Below, piece by piece: positions 37,301 to 47,872 of a stretch of 64,000 nt of DNA. The translations under genes and the position numbers were made by a program. Below the pieces are notes generated by a model. It made no database searches, was not told the DNA's origin, and saw only the letters and a program-made list of their open reading frames with translations. The number at the start of each line of letters is the position of its first letter. Position 1 is the first letter of the stretch. The stretch spans positions 82,572,053 through 82,636,052 of the forward strand of contig OY720344.1 of NCBI GenBank assembly GCA_963082975.1, given 5' to 3'. This DNA comes from Labia minor. Its lineage: Eukaryota > Arthropoda > Insecta > Dermaptera > Spongiphoridae.

Positions 37301-39414
37301 AGATCTTGAATACTATAAATGCCGTGATTGTTTCATTGAAGTAAAGGGGATACGATTTCGATAAAGTGAGATAGTTTAAGTCAATCTCATAGGAATAATA
37401 AAATTTTACAAACAATAACTTAATTAAAAAATTATAAATTTATATTAATTCATAACATAACATAAGGAAAAACAAAGATGGCCGGTATGTAATTTTGAGC
37501 GAGAGAGGCAATATTACGAGGGAATTGGCTTAAAGTTTTCAAACTTTTTTGTGTCATGCTGTTTGGCATGTCTTAACTGAACTCAAATTATCTATTGTCT
37601 ATTACCAAATTGTAGAGCTCAGCTTGAAACTAAAATATTATAATGATCTTAATAAGAAATCTGAAAATTTCCCAAATAAAATAAATGAATTAAAATCTTA
37701 AAATTTTTTGAAAAACTAAAACAAAAAATCAATTGCAACAATAGGATCTTATATTTTGAATATAAAAATAAATATACTACTTATTCAATATTTATTTATT
37801 ATATGTTTTGAGGCTACATAATTATCACAAAGAATATTTTAAAGGGTGTGATATTCAAAGATAACACATTGTCAACTTGTGTAAAATAACATAGTAAAAC
37901 AGTAAACATCTGCTTCATCTTTATATTACTCATTTAATTGATGTCAGTTACATTATCAACACATTTTTAGTTAAAAATAACGCCTTAGGATTTGATCTTT
38001 AATTGAATTTTATCAAATAAAGGCATTAACATCATTACATGAGCATAATTTAGTAGCAGTCAATTAGTTCCCCGAACCAATTCTCTCTCAAATTGGTTTT
38101 AAAATATTTGTTTCTGACTCATCATTAAAAATGATCAGAGCCACTTTGTAAGGTCGTCTTTATGTTGTCCGTGGATTCCTAATCAATTTCTAGTGGGAGT
38201 TTTATTGTAGAACAAAATGTCAGTTGGCGAGATTTGGGAATAAAAAGCGCCCCAGCTGTGAATACACACAGAGGTTGCATTATGGCCTATTAGACGTCTT
38301 CTCCCTTTTTAGGGTGTCTCCTCCCTTTGTCCATCAAACATGGATGCTTGGCTGAAATTTCAATTCATAATCAATTGGGTGTCACTGATGCTTAACAAAA
38401 TCCAAAATACTCCCATCTGTCCGTCCCGGGAGGTGAGCATATGTGCCCCGAGCTGGCCGATTAACAGCCATTCAATGAGAGAATGCATTTATTTATTATA
38501 TCTCTTCTTGTCTTTCTTTCACTTCAAACGCAAAAAAGTGTAAAAGAAAAATTATCGAGATTAAGTTACATAAATTATTCTGCATTTGCTTTTAGTTTCC
38601 TAGTGACTAAGAGACATTTATATTTCCATTTGAATAAATTACAATAAATTGAATGGATCATTATATTAATTTTTTTGCCCTTTTTTGGATAAAGTAAAAT
38701 AAAATCTTAACAGATGTCACTGTTTTATTTTATCGATTCACACCATTTCCTATGTTTGAAACAATTAGTTGTACAATGGACATTTCAAAAACATATAGTC
38801 TATTTCATTAGAAATCTTTGAAGCATAATTTTCATTTGTATATTGTAAGTAGATTCCTAACAGTAGTACAAATATTAATAGTTCAGGTTTTATTTTGGTT
38901 TGTTTGAATAATGTATAATATAATTTCTATTGTTGTCATATTATAAGATATATAACAAATATATTAATTATGTAAAATTTCAATTTTATCAAAATATTAA
39001 CCTCATCCAAGATCAAATTTTAGAATGGAACTATTTTTAACAATGACCAGATACAGAGGTTCCAAAACAATGAACTAATAATGATGTATGCGTTCTTTGG
39101 TATGTCCTTAATAGAGTGATTTAGAGTGACCTCGCGAAAGATTCGATAGATACTGAAATAAAAAAATACAGCCTTCGCTATAACGATGCTCCTTAACTAC
39201 ACCAGCCAGATAACTACTTGACATTCAAGGAAAAATTGAGAAGACTAAAATGTCTCAAACCACATGACCTGACAAGACAAAGAAAATCACAACAAAGAAA
39301 ATTTGATGATGGTACCCTAACTGAATTTAATTTTACAGGTTGCAATTTTCTAAATAATTAGGTGACATACCTTACCCCTCCTTATTTAATTTTCCTTCCT
39401 ATTATGTGTCAGTC
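37301..39414. other. AT-rich DNA with a GC-elevated pocket, no gene assigned
   Basis: The block at about 38040-38480 is unique and clearly richer in G and C (for example AAAGCGCCCCAGCTGTG and CCCGGGAGGTGAGC). A 67-codon frame at 38340-38543 has no domain similarity that I recognise. A second mixed stretch lies at 39110-39300. Either could be an exon or regulatory DNA, but nothing in the sequence proves it. Confidence 0.42.
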
Positions 39415-39651
39415 AGAAGCCAAAGCGATTAACTCCACATATAAACAAACTGAGAAAATGAAGTCTAAAGTTCACAGCTTGTAGGAAATTCAGGGTTATT
39501 GATTACAGAAAAATGTATATTGCAATGGTATTATGAAGTTCATTGTTGACTTCATATGTTGCAGTTTACATTACATTACATTACAATACATTACTAGCAA
39601 AATTTTAAAAATTGGAAAAAAAATTTTAAAGTTCTGCTTCTGAGTGGCACA
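39415..39651 (-). mobile_element. Family S MITE, copy 2 (short, inverted)
   Basis: The ends are TGTGTCAGTCAGAAGCCAAA on the left and GCTTCTGAGTGGCACA on the right. The left half (GATTAACTCCACAT, ACTGAGAAAATGAAG, AATTCAGGGTTATTGATTAC) is the reverse complement of the right half of copy 1, so this copy is in the opposite orientation. It has an internal deletion to 237 bp and a pentamer run CATTACATTACATTACA near 39572. Confidence 0.75.
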
Positions 39652-41220
39652 TATATACTTTGATTTCTTTTCCCTACCCTCTCCTAAATAATTTGATTGA
39701 TTTGAGTCAAACACTATATTATGTATTATTGCTTTCAGGCAGATGTACATACAATATAAATGGTTGTCTAATAATAAAAAGAAATATTATCCCTTGAATC
39801 CAACTTAAAAATTTAAAAAAAATCCTGAATTTTTTGATTATAGATATATGAAATAAAAATTATTTAGGATAATAATATTTAATATAATATAATAAGATGT
39901 TCATTATAAAAAAAAATTAGTTAAAATATTCGGAAATAATATAATTAAATCAGTTAAATTAACAATGACATAGGTCAAATGCAGTTGTTTACTGATTGCT
40001 TATCTGTATCCCGGGGAAGAATGAGTTTCTTGAGTAAGAGAACAATTTCATCGTCCAAATGGCCTTTTTTGCTGAAGTGCCTGAGAGTCTTAACAATAAT
40101 AATTATTATCATCATCATCATCGAATGAGAAAGTGACATTTTTAATAATTTTAGTATTTTTTTCTTCCTTCCCTTGACTTTGACTACTTACATTGATTGA
40201 TTTTTGTAAATGCAGTATAAAAATATAAAAAAAAATCTTAGATTTTAAATAAAATAAAAATTAATATTCCACGGGTAAAAGAATAGTAACTAAATACAAT
40301 TTTGAAGAATTTACTTCGGATCTCATGAAACCCAGAAAATTGGTAAACTATTAACAACCACCTATCAATTTTTCTTTGAGGAATTAGTTGAGTGAATTGT
40401 ATTTATAATTGTTTTCCTAAAACAATATTTCTTACTTCGAATGATAAAGAGAGAATGGGGGATATATCAAATGGATTGAGTTTAGAAAGGTTCTTATCAG
40501 AATCGAAAACAACTGTAATTAAATGGAGGCGGTATCCGTGTCAATCTTTTGCTTCTTGGGGTGTCAGCTAATTTCCAGCTGCCAGAGGGGTAGACACCCC
40601 ATATGAGGGGGATTATATATATCCTTTTAAATCATGTTAGTCGATTGCTCATTTATACAGCTCTCTTTTTGACAGGTGAGTTAATAGAAGAGCATTTCCG
40701 GAGCTTGAAAATAATCGATTGATCAAATCGTTCAAGCAAATAATCACCATTACGCCATTGAAATTCAATCAAGAAAGATTATAATCAGCATATATGGAAA
40801 ATAACAAAGAGGGGAGGGATACAATTTGTGAATATATTTTGTGTTTAATACAATTAAAGAAGTTCCAAGTTATTTTATTATATTATATTTATGCGCATTT
40901 CGGTTGTTTCACATCAGTTATTTTATAACTTTATTCTTCTCGATTAAACATCTTTTAAAAAAAATAATTGAAACTTCGCCGAGTACCTTAAATATAAAAA
41001 AAATATTCTTATTAAGAATTTAAGTAAACTAACATTAAACTTAAAAAATTATATGACTTAATAAGAATAATTTTTAATTAAACACTTGGTGAAATTTCAA
41101 GTTAATCTATTTTAATATTTATTATACATTATTTTGTTAATTTCTCATCAAAGAATTAAATATTCTTGTTACAATAAATATGAAATCATTGATAGATCTG
41201 AAAAAATTTAATCTTCTTAA
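39652..41220. other. AT-rich DNA with a unique pocket, no gene seen
   Basis: A GC-richer pocket at about 40490-40720 holds an inverted repeat GGGGTGTC/GACACCCC at 40558-40600. The 60-codon frame at 40841-41023 is low-complexity. No gene is assigned. Confidence 0.48.
40558..40600. other. Inverted repeat GGGGTGTC/GACACCCC
   Basis: Eight perfect base pairs enclose 27 bases that contain two AGCT copies able to pair inside. This is an unusually GC-rich potential stem-loop in this DNA. No known element or RNA is recognised. Confidence 0.45.
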
Positions 41221-41676
41221 TTTTTACTATCCAGCCAAAGATAGTAAGTATTATGATTACGGAAATGTGTGTGTGTGTGTATGCAGACAAGATTACGCAA
41301 AAACGGTTTGAGCTAGAATAATGAAATTTAGTACACGGCCATTATTCAAAATTCGTAGTTTTCTATCAACTTTTGAGAAATGTAGGTTTGATAGTTTTTC
41401 TCATGAGATTAAAAATTGTATAAAACTGCTATATATAGAATTTCAGCTTGATTGAATCGCTGAACCTACCGGAATTAATTTTTTAACATTTTAACTGGCA
41501 ATCACGCGCCAAGACGTGATGTAGTGCCATCAACAAAGAGCTAAAGACGCGTTGAATATTATTTATTAATTTTAATTTATAATTTATAATTAATTTAATT
41601 TAATTTAAATATAATATATGTTAATTAATCCAATTCAAATTTGAGAGATAGTCGAGTGGAGACACTCCATATTTTT
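41221..41676 (+). mobile_element. Family Y copy 5
   Basis: The left end is TTTTTACTATCCAGCCAAAG and the TG run is at 41266-41280. The conserved module reads ACGCAAAAACGGTTTGAGC. The right end is GAGATAGTCGAGTGGAGACA, CTCCATATTTTTT. The segment between microsatellite and start is shortened relative to copies 1 and 3. Its 3' half is closest to copy 4. Confidence 0.78.
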
Positions 41677-42112
41677 TATTTTATCATTTTAAAAATGTTA
41701 TTCAATTAATTTGATTAACTTTGATTTTCAATTTAAAGTTATTCATTGAAAATCAAAATTAAAAGTAATCTAATATAAAAATTAATTTATTACTGATAAT
41801 TTATTAAATAGAATTGTTTATGTTTTGTTATATTAATAATATAAAATTATATAATATTTGTTGTGAATATTCAATTCCTGTGCGGGCAACCATTGGTACC
41901 ACTAGGCCACGGTGCTGCCAGCCCACGGTCCACCACGGTCTTGTTAGTCAAACTGTCATGTAAACAACTTATACTTTCTCTCTCGCACACGTTATCTTTA
42001 CTTTTATTCAACTCAATATAATTCTATGTATAAATATTAGAAAAAGTTTATATTTTACAATAAATCTTTTTCTTATCAACTAATTGTTTTTATTCCGACT
42101 CTGCTCCATCAA
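41677..42112. other. AT-rich DNA with a tRNA-like GC-rich patch
   Basis: At 41880-41945 the minus strand contains TGGCCTAGTGGTACC, an A-box-like sequence, but I find no B-box at a proper distance. The patch also contains three copies of CCACGGT. It might be a truncated tRNA-derived SINE. The rest has no features. Confidence 0.35.
42105..42112 (+). repeat. Left 8-bp target-site duplication of the hAT MITE
   Basis: TCCATCAA here is repeated exactly at 42728-42735 on the other side of the element. Confidence 0.9.
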
Positions 42113-42727
42113 CAGTGGCGTACCTAAGGGGGCGGTGGGTGCGGTCCGCACCGGGCGGCACTTATCTTGGGGCGGCATTTTTTATATTTAGTTATAGTTG
42201 TAAAAAGCAAGTTATTCATTTCATATTTTTTTTCTTTCTTGAATAATACATGATTATTATGATTATTATAAGTTTACTATTTGATTTATATAGATTATGA
42301 TTAATTATATGATTTCGAATATTATTCCTCGGTGTATATAAATGCATTTTAGTGTAAATTTTGAATTCTAATTCCAAGAACAGGATAATAATTTTATTTT
42401 ATTGTATTCATTAAAATTCGTTGAATTCGTAAACGCATCTTTAAGATTTTGTTGGGCAAAATTATCTTCGTTCTACAATGAGTCAATTAAGACTACAAAA
42501 TCTTGCAATATTGTCAATAGAACAAGAAATTACAAATATTATAAATTTTGAGAGCATTATACACGATTTTTCTAGTATGAAAGCTAGAAGAGTAAATATT
42601 ATATAAATAACTTAATAATTTATTTATGTGTATTAATTTATAAAAACCACTATTTGATTGACTTATAATAGAAAGGGCGGCAAACTGGAGATCGCCCCGG
42701 GCGGCAAAAGTTCTAGCTACGCCACTG
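42113..42727. mobile_element. hAT-type MITE with perfect 8-bp target duplication
   Basis: The left end is CAGTGGCGTACCTAAGG and the right end in reverse complement is CAGTGGCGTAGCTAGAAC, so the terminal repeats are CAGTGGCGTANCTA. It is flanked on both sides by TCCATCAA. Eight-base duplications and CAGTGGCG ends are typical of the hAT superfamily. Subterminal GC-rich blocks (CACCGGGCGGC and CGCCCCGGGCGGC) flank an AT-rich core of about 500 bp without a transposase. A full-length hAT elsewhere would have to mobilise it. The clean duplication suggests a relatively recent insertion. Confidence 0.9.
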
Positions 42728-43719
42728 TCCATCAATATTAATAAATCTATTATAACCCACAAGGGAAATTAATGAATCAATGAAACATGTAAATAGTTTT
42801 TATGATTGAAAAATAAGTCAATTTCATTCAAATGTCTCCGGTTATCTTTTTTATATACTTTTTAGTTTTTTCATTTTTTTTTCAAATTTTGCTTTTAAAA
42901 ATTTAAATGTAAATAAATTAATTTCAAGGATAGAGACAATTTTATAAAATTTTGAAAAGAGAATCATTACAACTTTTTTAAAAATAATTTATTATAAAAT
43001 CTTAATAGCTAAGATTCTTGGGTAAATATAATATAATATAATACAAAAGTAAAATTATTTACATTTGAATTTTTAAAAGCAAGATTTTAAAAATAACAAT
43101 GAAAAGACTAAAAAGTATATAAAAAAGTAGGATATAAATATTGATCTGTCTTTTCCCTCTCACTAAACGCAAAGTATATAAAGTTATAAGATTTTTCTTA
43201 TTTATTTTTATATACTCACACTTTTTAAGAAAGCTTTTTTCTAGTTTTTTTTTAATGCCATTTTAAGGTTCCTCATTTTTCCCTCTTAAAGATTATATAT
43301 AGAAAAAAGTTCAATCTAACTTGTAAGTATGGATATATTTAGGAAAAAAAACAAATTGTAAATGGTAGCTTTTCTTAAAACATAAAATTTAACGAGAGAA
43401 AAAAATGTTTATTCCAAAATAGATAGATAATGCAATTATAGGCGACATTCTTTAATACTTTTAGATTAAATAGTAATAAAAATACAAGATTAAATCATAA
43501 AATGAGCTTTTCTGGGGTGCATTTAATACTTCAAATAATAAAATAATAATAATCAAAAATTTTAGTTTAAATATATATATATATATATACCACCCATTAA
43601 ATCCATAATTCCAACATTAACACATCTTAGACTTACAATTAATCTTAGACCTAGAATCCCAAAAATTCTGAATTAAAAATGGCTACAATATGAGGGCCTA
43701 AACGTCGAGACTCAAATAT
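42728..43719. other. AT-rich sequence, no gene seen
   Basis: The stretch starts with the right target duplication (42728-42735). A (TA)n run sits at 43572-43588. Nothing else can be named. Confidence 0.5.
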
Positions 43720-43771
43720 CTTATCTTATTATACTAGCAAAAATTGTATATATATATATATATTTGTATAG
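43720..43771 (+). repeat. Family V copy 4, left part
   Basis: ATCTTATTATACTAGCAAAA, then a TA run, match the start of the other V copies. The copy is interrupted at the TA at 43770-43771 and resumes at 44653. Confidence 0.65.
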
Positions 43772-44652
43772 GGGAGAGTGGTGATACTTGATCCCCACTT
43801 TGGTTTTTTCATATATTTCGGGCTATATTCGTGAATTTGAAATTCTGTTTGAACGAGTTGATGACATGGTTCCTTACATTCCACTTGGCACCATATGAGG
43901 GATACTTGATCCCTTGGAGTGGGATACTTGTTCCCGGGGATTTGTACCCGTTGCGGGGACTGCCACTTATAAGCGGGGCGGACGGTAGCCGCTCATAGTG
44001 TGATAATATATATTTTCCCTTGTGTCACTTAAAATTACTTATTTTAAACGATAACTAATATATATCCCTCATATAAGTGGCAACGGGTATAAATACCCGC
44101 CCCGTTTATAAGTGGCAGTCCCCGCAACGGGTACAAATACCCGCCCCGCTCATAGTGTGTTAATATATAAATAATACAACAATAATAATTATCAAAATTG
44201 CCTTCTTAAAAGGAGAATCTCGTGGTGGGTGATACTTGATCCCAGGATCAAGTATCACTTAACGCTAAGGGATCAACTATCCCCCACTTAACATAAAAAA
44301 TTAATAAATTGGAAAATGTCAAAAAAGTCGGCCTGTACAAAAAAGCTATGTCATTTTAAATAGCCAATAAAATGTATCAATTTAAATGTATCAACCAATT
44401 CTTTACAACATATAACACAAGAAAATAATATGACTTACCGTTAAGTTGAAAAAAAACTTTGAGGTAAGAGTTAAAAGAATATATATATTATTGGTCTATG
44501 TCATCAACTCAAGCGGCTACCATTTCACGGATTCAATAAATAAACAACACTACCACCCAGTGATGCCAACAAAACGGCGACAAAACGTTCTAAGACGGGA
44601 AATTTCAATGGGGATCAAGTATTACCCAGGATCAAGTATCACCACTCTCCCC
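43772..44652. mobile_element. TA-flanked element with repeated ATACTTGATCCC motifs
   Basis: The left end is GGGGAGAGTGGTGATACTTG and the right end in reverse complement is the same, giving perfect terminal repeats of at least 24 bases, flanked by TA on both sides (43770-43771 and 44653-44654). The motif ATACTTGATCCC or close variants recurs inside both ends in both orientations, for example near 43908, 43932, 44231, 44247 and 44631. It has no transposase (the frame at 44446-44655 is unsupported). A GC-rich inverted repeat occupies 43941-44160. TA duplication fits Tc1/mariner-like transposition, but the superfamily is not proven. It lies inside a V copy. Confidence 0.8.
43941..44160. repeat. 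GC-rich inverted repeat inside the TA-flanked element
   Basis: GTACCCGTTGCGGGGACTGC with CACTTATAAGCGGGGCG at 43946-43982 is repeated in inverted form at about 44100-44145 (GGCAGTCCCCGCAACGGGTA). A shorter third piece (GTGGCAACGGGTATAAATAC) lies near 44079. The unit GCTCATAGTGTG follows both arms as a direct repeat. It may be a small nested foldback element. Confidence 0.65.
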
Positions 44653-45005
44653 TAAGTATATCTTTGTATATTTTTGAGATATTAAATCGCTCGATGGATT
44701 TTATTGAAATTCACAATATAGATAATATTTTATAAAGAAAAATCGATCTGTGTATTGGTTTCAGCCTAGAGAAAAATCAATTATATTAATATTTTCTTAA
44801 TTTAAAATAGAAAATTATGTCATTCATATTCTCTCCTCCCGCCATTCGTTTTTTAAGTGATATTGTATTAATATTTTTTTTATATTTTTATATTTTAAAA
44901 TTTTTTATTTAATTTCGAAATAAAATTAAAAATATTTTATTTAATTATATTTTAGAATCAAATTACGAAATATATTATAATAAATATCATTCCCCCACTC
45001 AAAAA
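44653..45005 (+). repeat. Family V copy 4, right part
   Basis: It continues with TTTGTATATTTTTGAGATAT, GAAATTCACAATATAGATAA, GTATTGGTTTCAGCCTAG and TTTTCTTAATTTAAAATAG. It ends with AGAATCAAATTACGAAATAT near 44956 and a pyrimidine-rich tip near 44993. Confidence 0.65.
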
Positions 45006-45973
45006 AACAAAAATATTCATGAAGTTAGCAACATATAAAGGAAGGAATTTCAAATAAATTGTTAAATAAATTTGATCTAATAATATTAAATAAATTATAT
45101 TAATTAAAATGTTTTTTAGATTAAATTATAAATAATATATAAATGATATGGATTATGGGGTAAATAAAAAGAAAAAAATATAATCTTCTTTCTTAATCCT
45201 CCTTTCTTAATTAAAATATAGATAAGTGTCAATATATCAGAATTTATATTATTATCAGTAGTAATTCGTGGTCGAAACAGCCTATAAGCTGTTGCTACTT
45301 TGAAAAATATAAAACTGAAACTATCTAACTAACTAATATAGGATCAAATATTTTTTGAATATATTTTTCATCTTGAAATGAAAATCAAATTATTTTAATT
45401 AATTTCTACCATTTTAGGAAAGAAATTTTTAATGGGTCATTTTTAGAAAACTTATTTAACAATTGTAATAAATAATTTAAAAAATTGCAAAATTTGTAAA
45501 GTTTATAATAATACATTGTATAAATTTGTTAAAGGGTCAAACGTGCAAATAATCCGAAACAACTTCTCATAATAATTAAATTTTTCTCAAAAACTTAAAC
45601 GAAAATATATATTCAATATATGTTATAATTCCTAAAAATGAAAGGTTTTATATAAAAAAAAAAATTATATTCTATTATTCCATTTATATCATATATTCTT
45701 ATATTTGAGGAGTTGACAGATAATGTAATGATTGATTAATTTTTTTCTACTTTTTGTATATAGCTCGTGTTCTTTATACAATTATTTTGTTTTGTTTAAT
45801 TTTTTACTTTTTATTCAAGCCACTTTTTTATTATTAATTATCTTCAGAGAATAGATTGTTAAATCGCTTCTAGGCTAATCAATATTTTAATTAAATAGAT
45901 TAAGCCCTTTTATCTTTATATTGAGCTTACCATTCTAAAAACTTTTCTTTTTCATTTCATAAAATATTATAAT
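45006..45973. other. AT-rich sequence, no gene seen
   Basis: A short hairpin AACAGC/GCTGTT lies at about 45276-45294. Otherwise A/T runs. Confidence 0.5.
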
Positions 45974-47294
45974 TAGGGTGACCATATTATCTAGTACACA
46001 TGTTCTCAAAATTGAATGGATTCCGACTCATCTAACAAAATTTTCTAATTTTGGGACTCCCTTTTTAGTCTTAATTAGAGAAATTTTAAAATAATTAAAT
46101 TTAAATTGAATTCAAATTCAAATTAATAATAAATACTGATCTTGGAGTTAATAAAAGGTTGATTAGATCCACTTTAACTACTCTATCAGCAATAAAAAAG
46201 GCAGATTTCAGGAATTATTAAATAAATCTAGCAGATTAGACTCGAAGACCAACTCGAAGACTAGAATAGATGTCTCATCTCTCTCGTTTGGATATAAATA
46301 AGAAATTAAGTAAGATTATCTCAAGAAAATGAAAAAATATATAAAAATGATAATATGATTCAAAAGGTGTATAGATTATTAAAATAATATAATTTCTGTA
46401 ATATTAAATTACTAAAATTCTTTAAAATATTTAGAATAATAATATTAACATATTTTAAAATGATTTTCATTTAAAAAGTTATTTTATTCTTAATTATATT
46501 TAAGAAAAATTAAATCTTATAATTGATTTTTTAATGTTACAAAAATATGTATTTAACTTTCAATACAATTGAATTAATGAATTCTTAAATCGAATCGTTA
46601 GAATATTTAAGGTAAATTCTAGTCTCAAAGGTCTTAATGAAAAATTAATATATATATAATTAAAAAATTATAAAAATGCATTTTATAAAATATAATGTTT
46701 ATGGAAATATTTTTTTTAAGTTCATTATTGAAATTATTATATTTTAAAAAATTGAATGGGGGATGACAATTGTTTAATTTTAAATTATGAAATGTTTAGA
46801 GAATGTAATTTAACTATAATTTGAATGTAAATACCTATAATGTGAAAAGAGAGTAAAAGATCTTACCTAGGTTGGGATGTAGCAGGTCGACATATCATTT
46901 AGAAGGTATTGAAACGTTTTGCTTCATTCTGTATGTTTTCTACACTTTAGACATCTAAAACAAGTAAAGAAAAACAGTGATAATATATATAATAATATTT
47001 CTATTACATTTCAATAATAATTCCTTCTTAGAAAAAATATTTTTTTTTTACTGATCGGATTATCTTGTTTTAAAATATATTTATTTATTTATTTATTGCC
47101 ATTTTGGTTCAAATTTACAACTTTTTTTTTTACAAAATTTGTACATATTTGCCATATTAAATATTATTATTATTTACATTAATAATCAATATTACTAAAT
47201 AATGTATAATCTACGGCGGAACCAGGCCCCTTAGGGCATAGGCCTATATAAATATATTTAAATGGTTATATAAAAATACCATGCAAATTCACTT
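45974..47294. other. AT-rich sequence, no gene seen
   Basis: Apart from the possible terminus at 45974, the stretch is A/T runs. GGAACCAGGCCCCTTAGGGC at 47218-47237 resembles the 3' end of the LINE subfamily at 36992, but it is too short to call. Confidence 0.45.
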
Positions 47295-47345
47295 GTTACT
47301 AGTTACCTTCTTCGCACCTAGAAAAGAGGCTCCGCCCCTTGAATT
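47295..47345 (-). mobile_element. Degenerate Helitron 3' terminus
   Basis: ACTAGTTACCTTCTTCGCAC, CTAGAAAAGAGG and CTCCGCCCCTTG line up with the terminal region of the 47640 Helitron (ACTAGCTGC, hairpin, CACACCTAGACGGGGGCTCC). The hairpin is destroyed and no 5' end is found. It is a solo remnant just left of the outer Helitron. Confidence 0.45.
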
Positions 47346-47368
47346 TTCTTCAGCGTTAGTATATTATA

Positions 47369-47639
47369 TTTATATATATAAAAAAAGGTTTTTGTCTGCA
47401 CATTGCTCAGAGTTTAAAAATTTTTACATATCTTCGCGTTTCATGACCTCTAGAATCCAAAAGTGACTTTATAATTTTTTATGTCTGTCTATTTTATAGA
47501 CTCGGAATTGGCTGAACCGTTTTCTATGAAAATACATCACAATATTCTTATATACCTCTATTGTAACATAGGCTATACATTTTATTAATATCTAATCAAT
47601 AACCGGAGAAATTAATTTTTTAAAGTTTATATATATATA
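47369..47639 (+). mobile_element. Outer Helitron, 5' part (module X)
   Basis: The 5' end reads TTTATATATATAAAAAAAGG. It differs from the inner Helitron's TCTATATATATAAAAAAAGG only by a C-to-T change in the terminal TC, and it is preceded by A at 47368. Module X follows: GTCTGCACATTGCTCAGAG, then TCGCGTTTCATGACCTCTAG and AATCCAAAAGTGAC. Next come a GTCTGTC stretch, GGCTGAACCG, and CTAATCAATAACCGGAGAAA, ending at AAAGTTTATATATATATA. The inner Helitron begins after 47639. Confidence 0.75.
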
Positions 47640-47648
47640 CTAGCTGCT

Positions 47649-47670
47649 CAGAGCGCCTTCGGCGCTCTTC
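47649..47670 (-). other. Perfect Helitron 3' hairpin (inner copy)
   Basis: AGAGCGCC and GGCGCTCT pair around a three-base loop, ten bases inside the CTAG terminus. A second GC-rich stem, GGGGGC/GCCCCC, lies just upstream at about 47681-47697. Confidence 0.9.
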
Positions 47671-47872
47671 ACACCTAGACGGGGGCTCCGCCCCCTGTAC
47701 CCCCGAGTGGTACATAGTATTTGGTGGTTGAAAGTAGTAAAAGGTTTTCATCCATTTTGTTTCAATCAGTATATTACATAAAACATTCATTTCTTTTTGT
47801 GTTCTTATTTAAAAAATATATTTTAATTTAATCACTATATTAATTATATATATTATTATTGTATATGTTATA

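Noticed and set aside
41880-41945. Minus-strand tRNA gene
   Set aside because: Only an A-box-like sequence is present. No B-box or cloverleaf could be found.
9690-43740. Family V as a Helitron because CTAG precedes T at its end
   Set aside because: The sequence after CTAG (TATAATAAGATA) is conserved between copies, so CTAG is not the boundary, and no hairpin precedes it.
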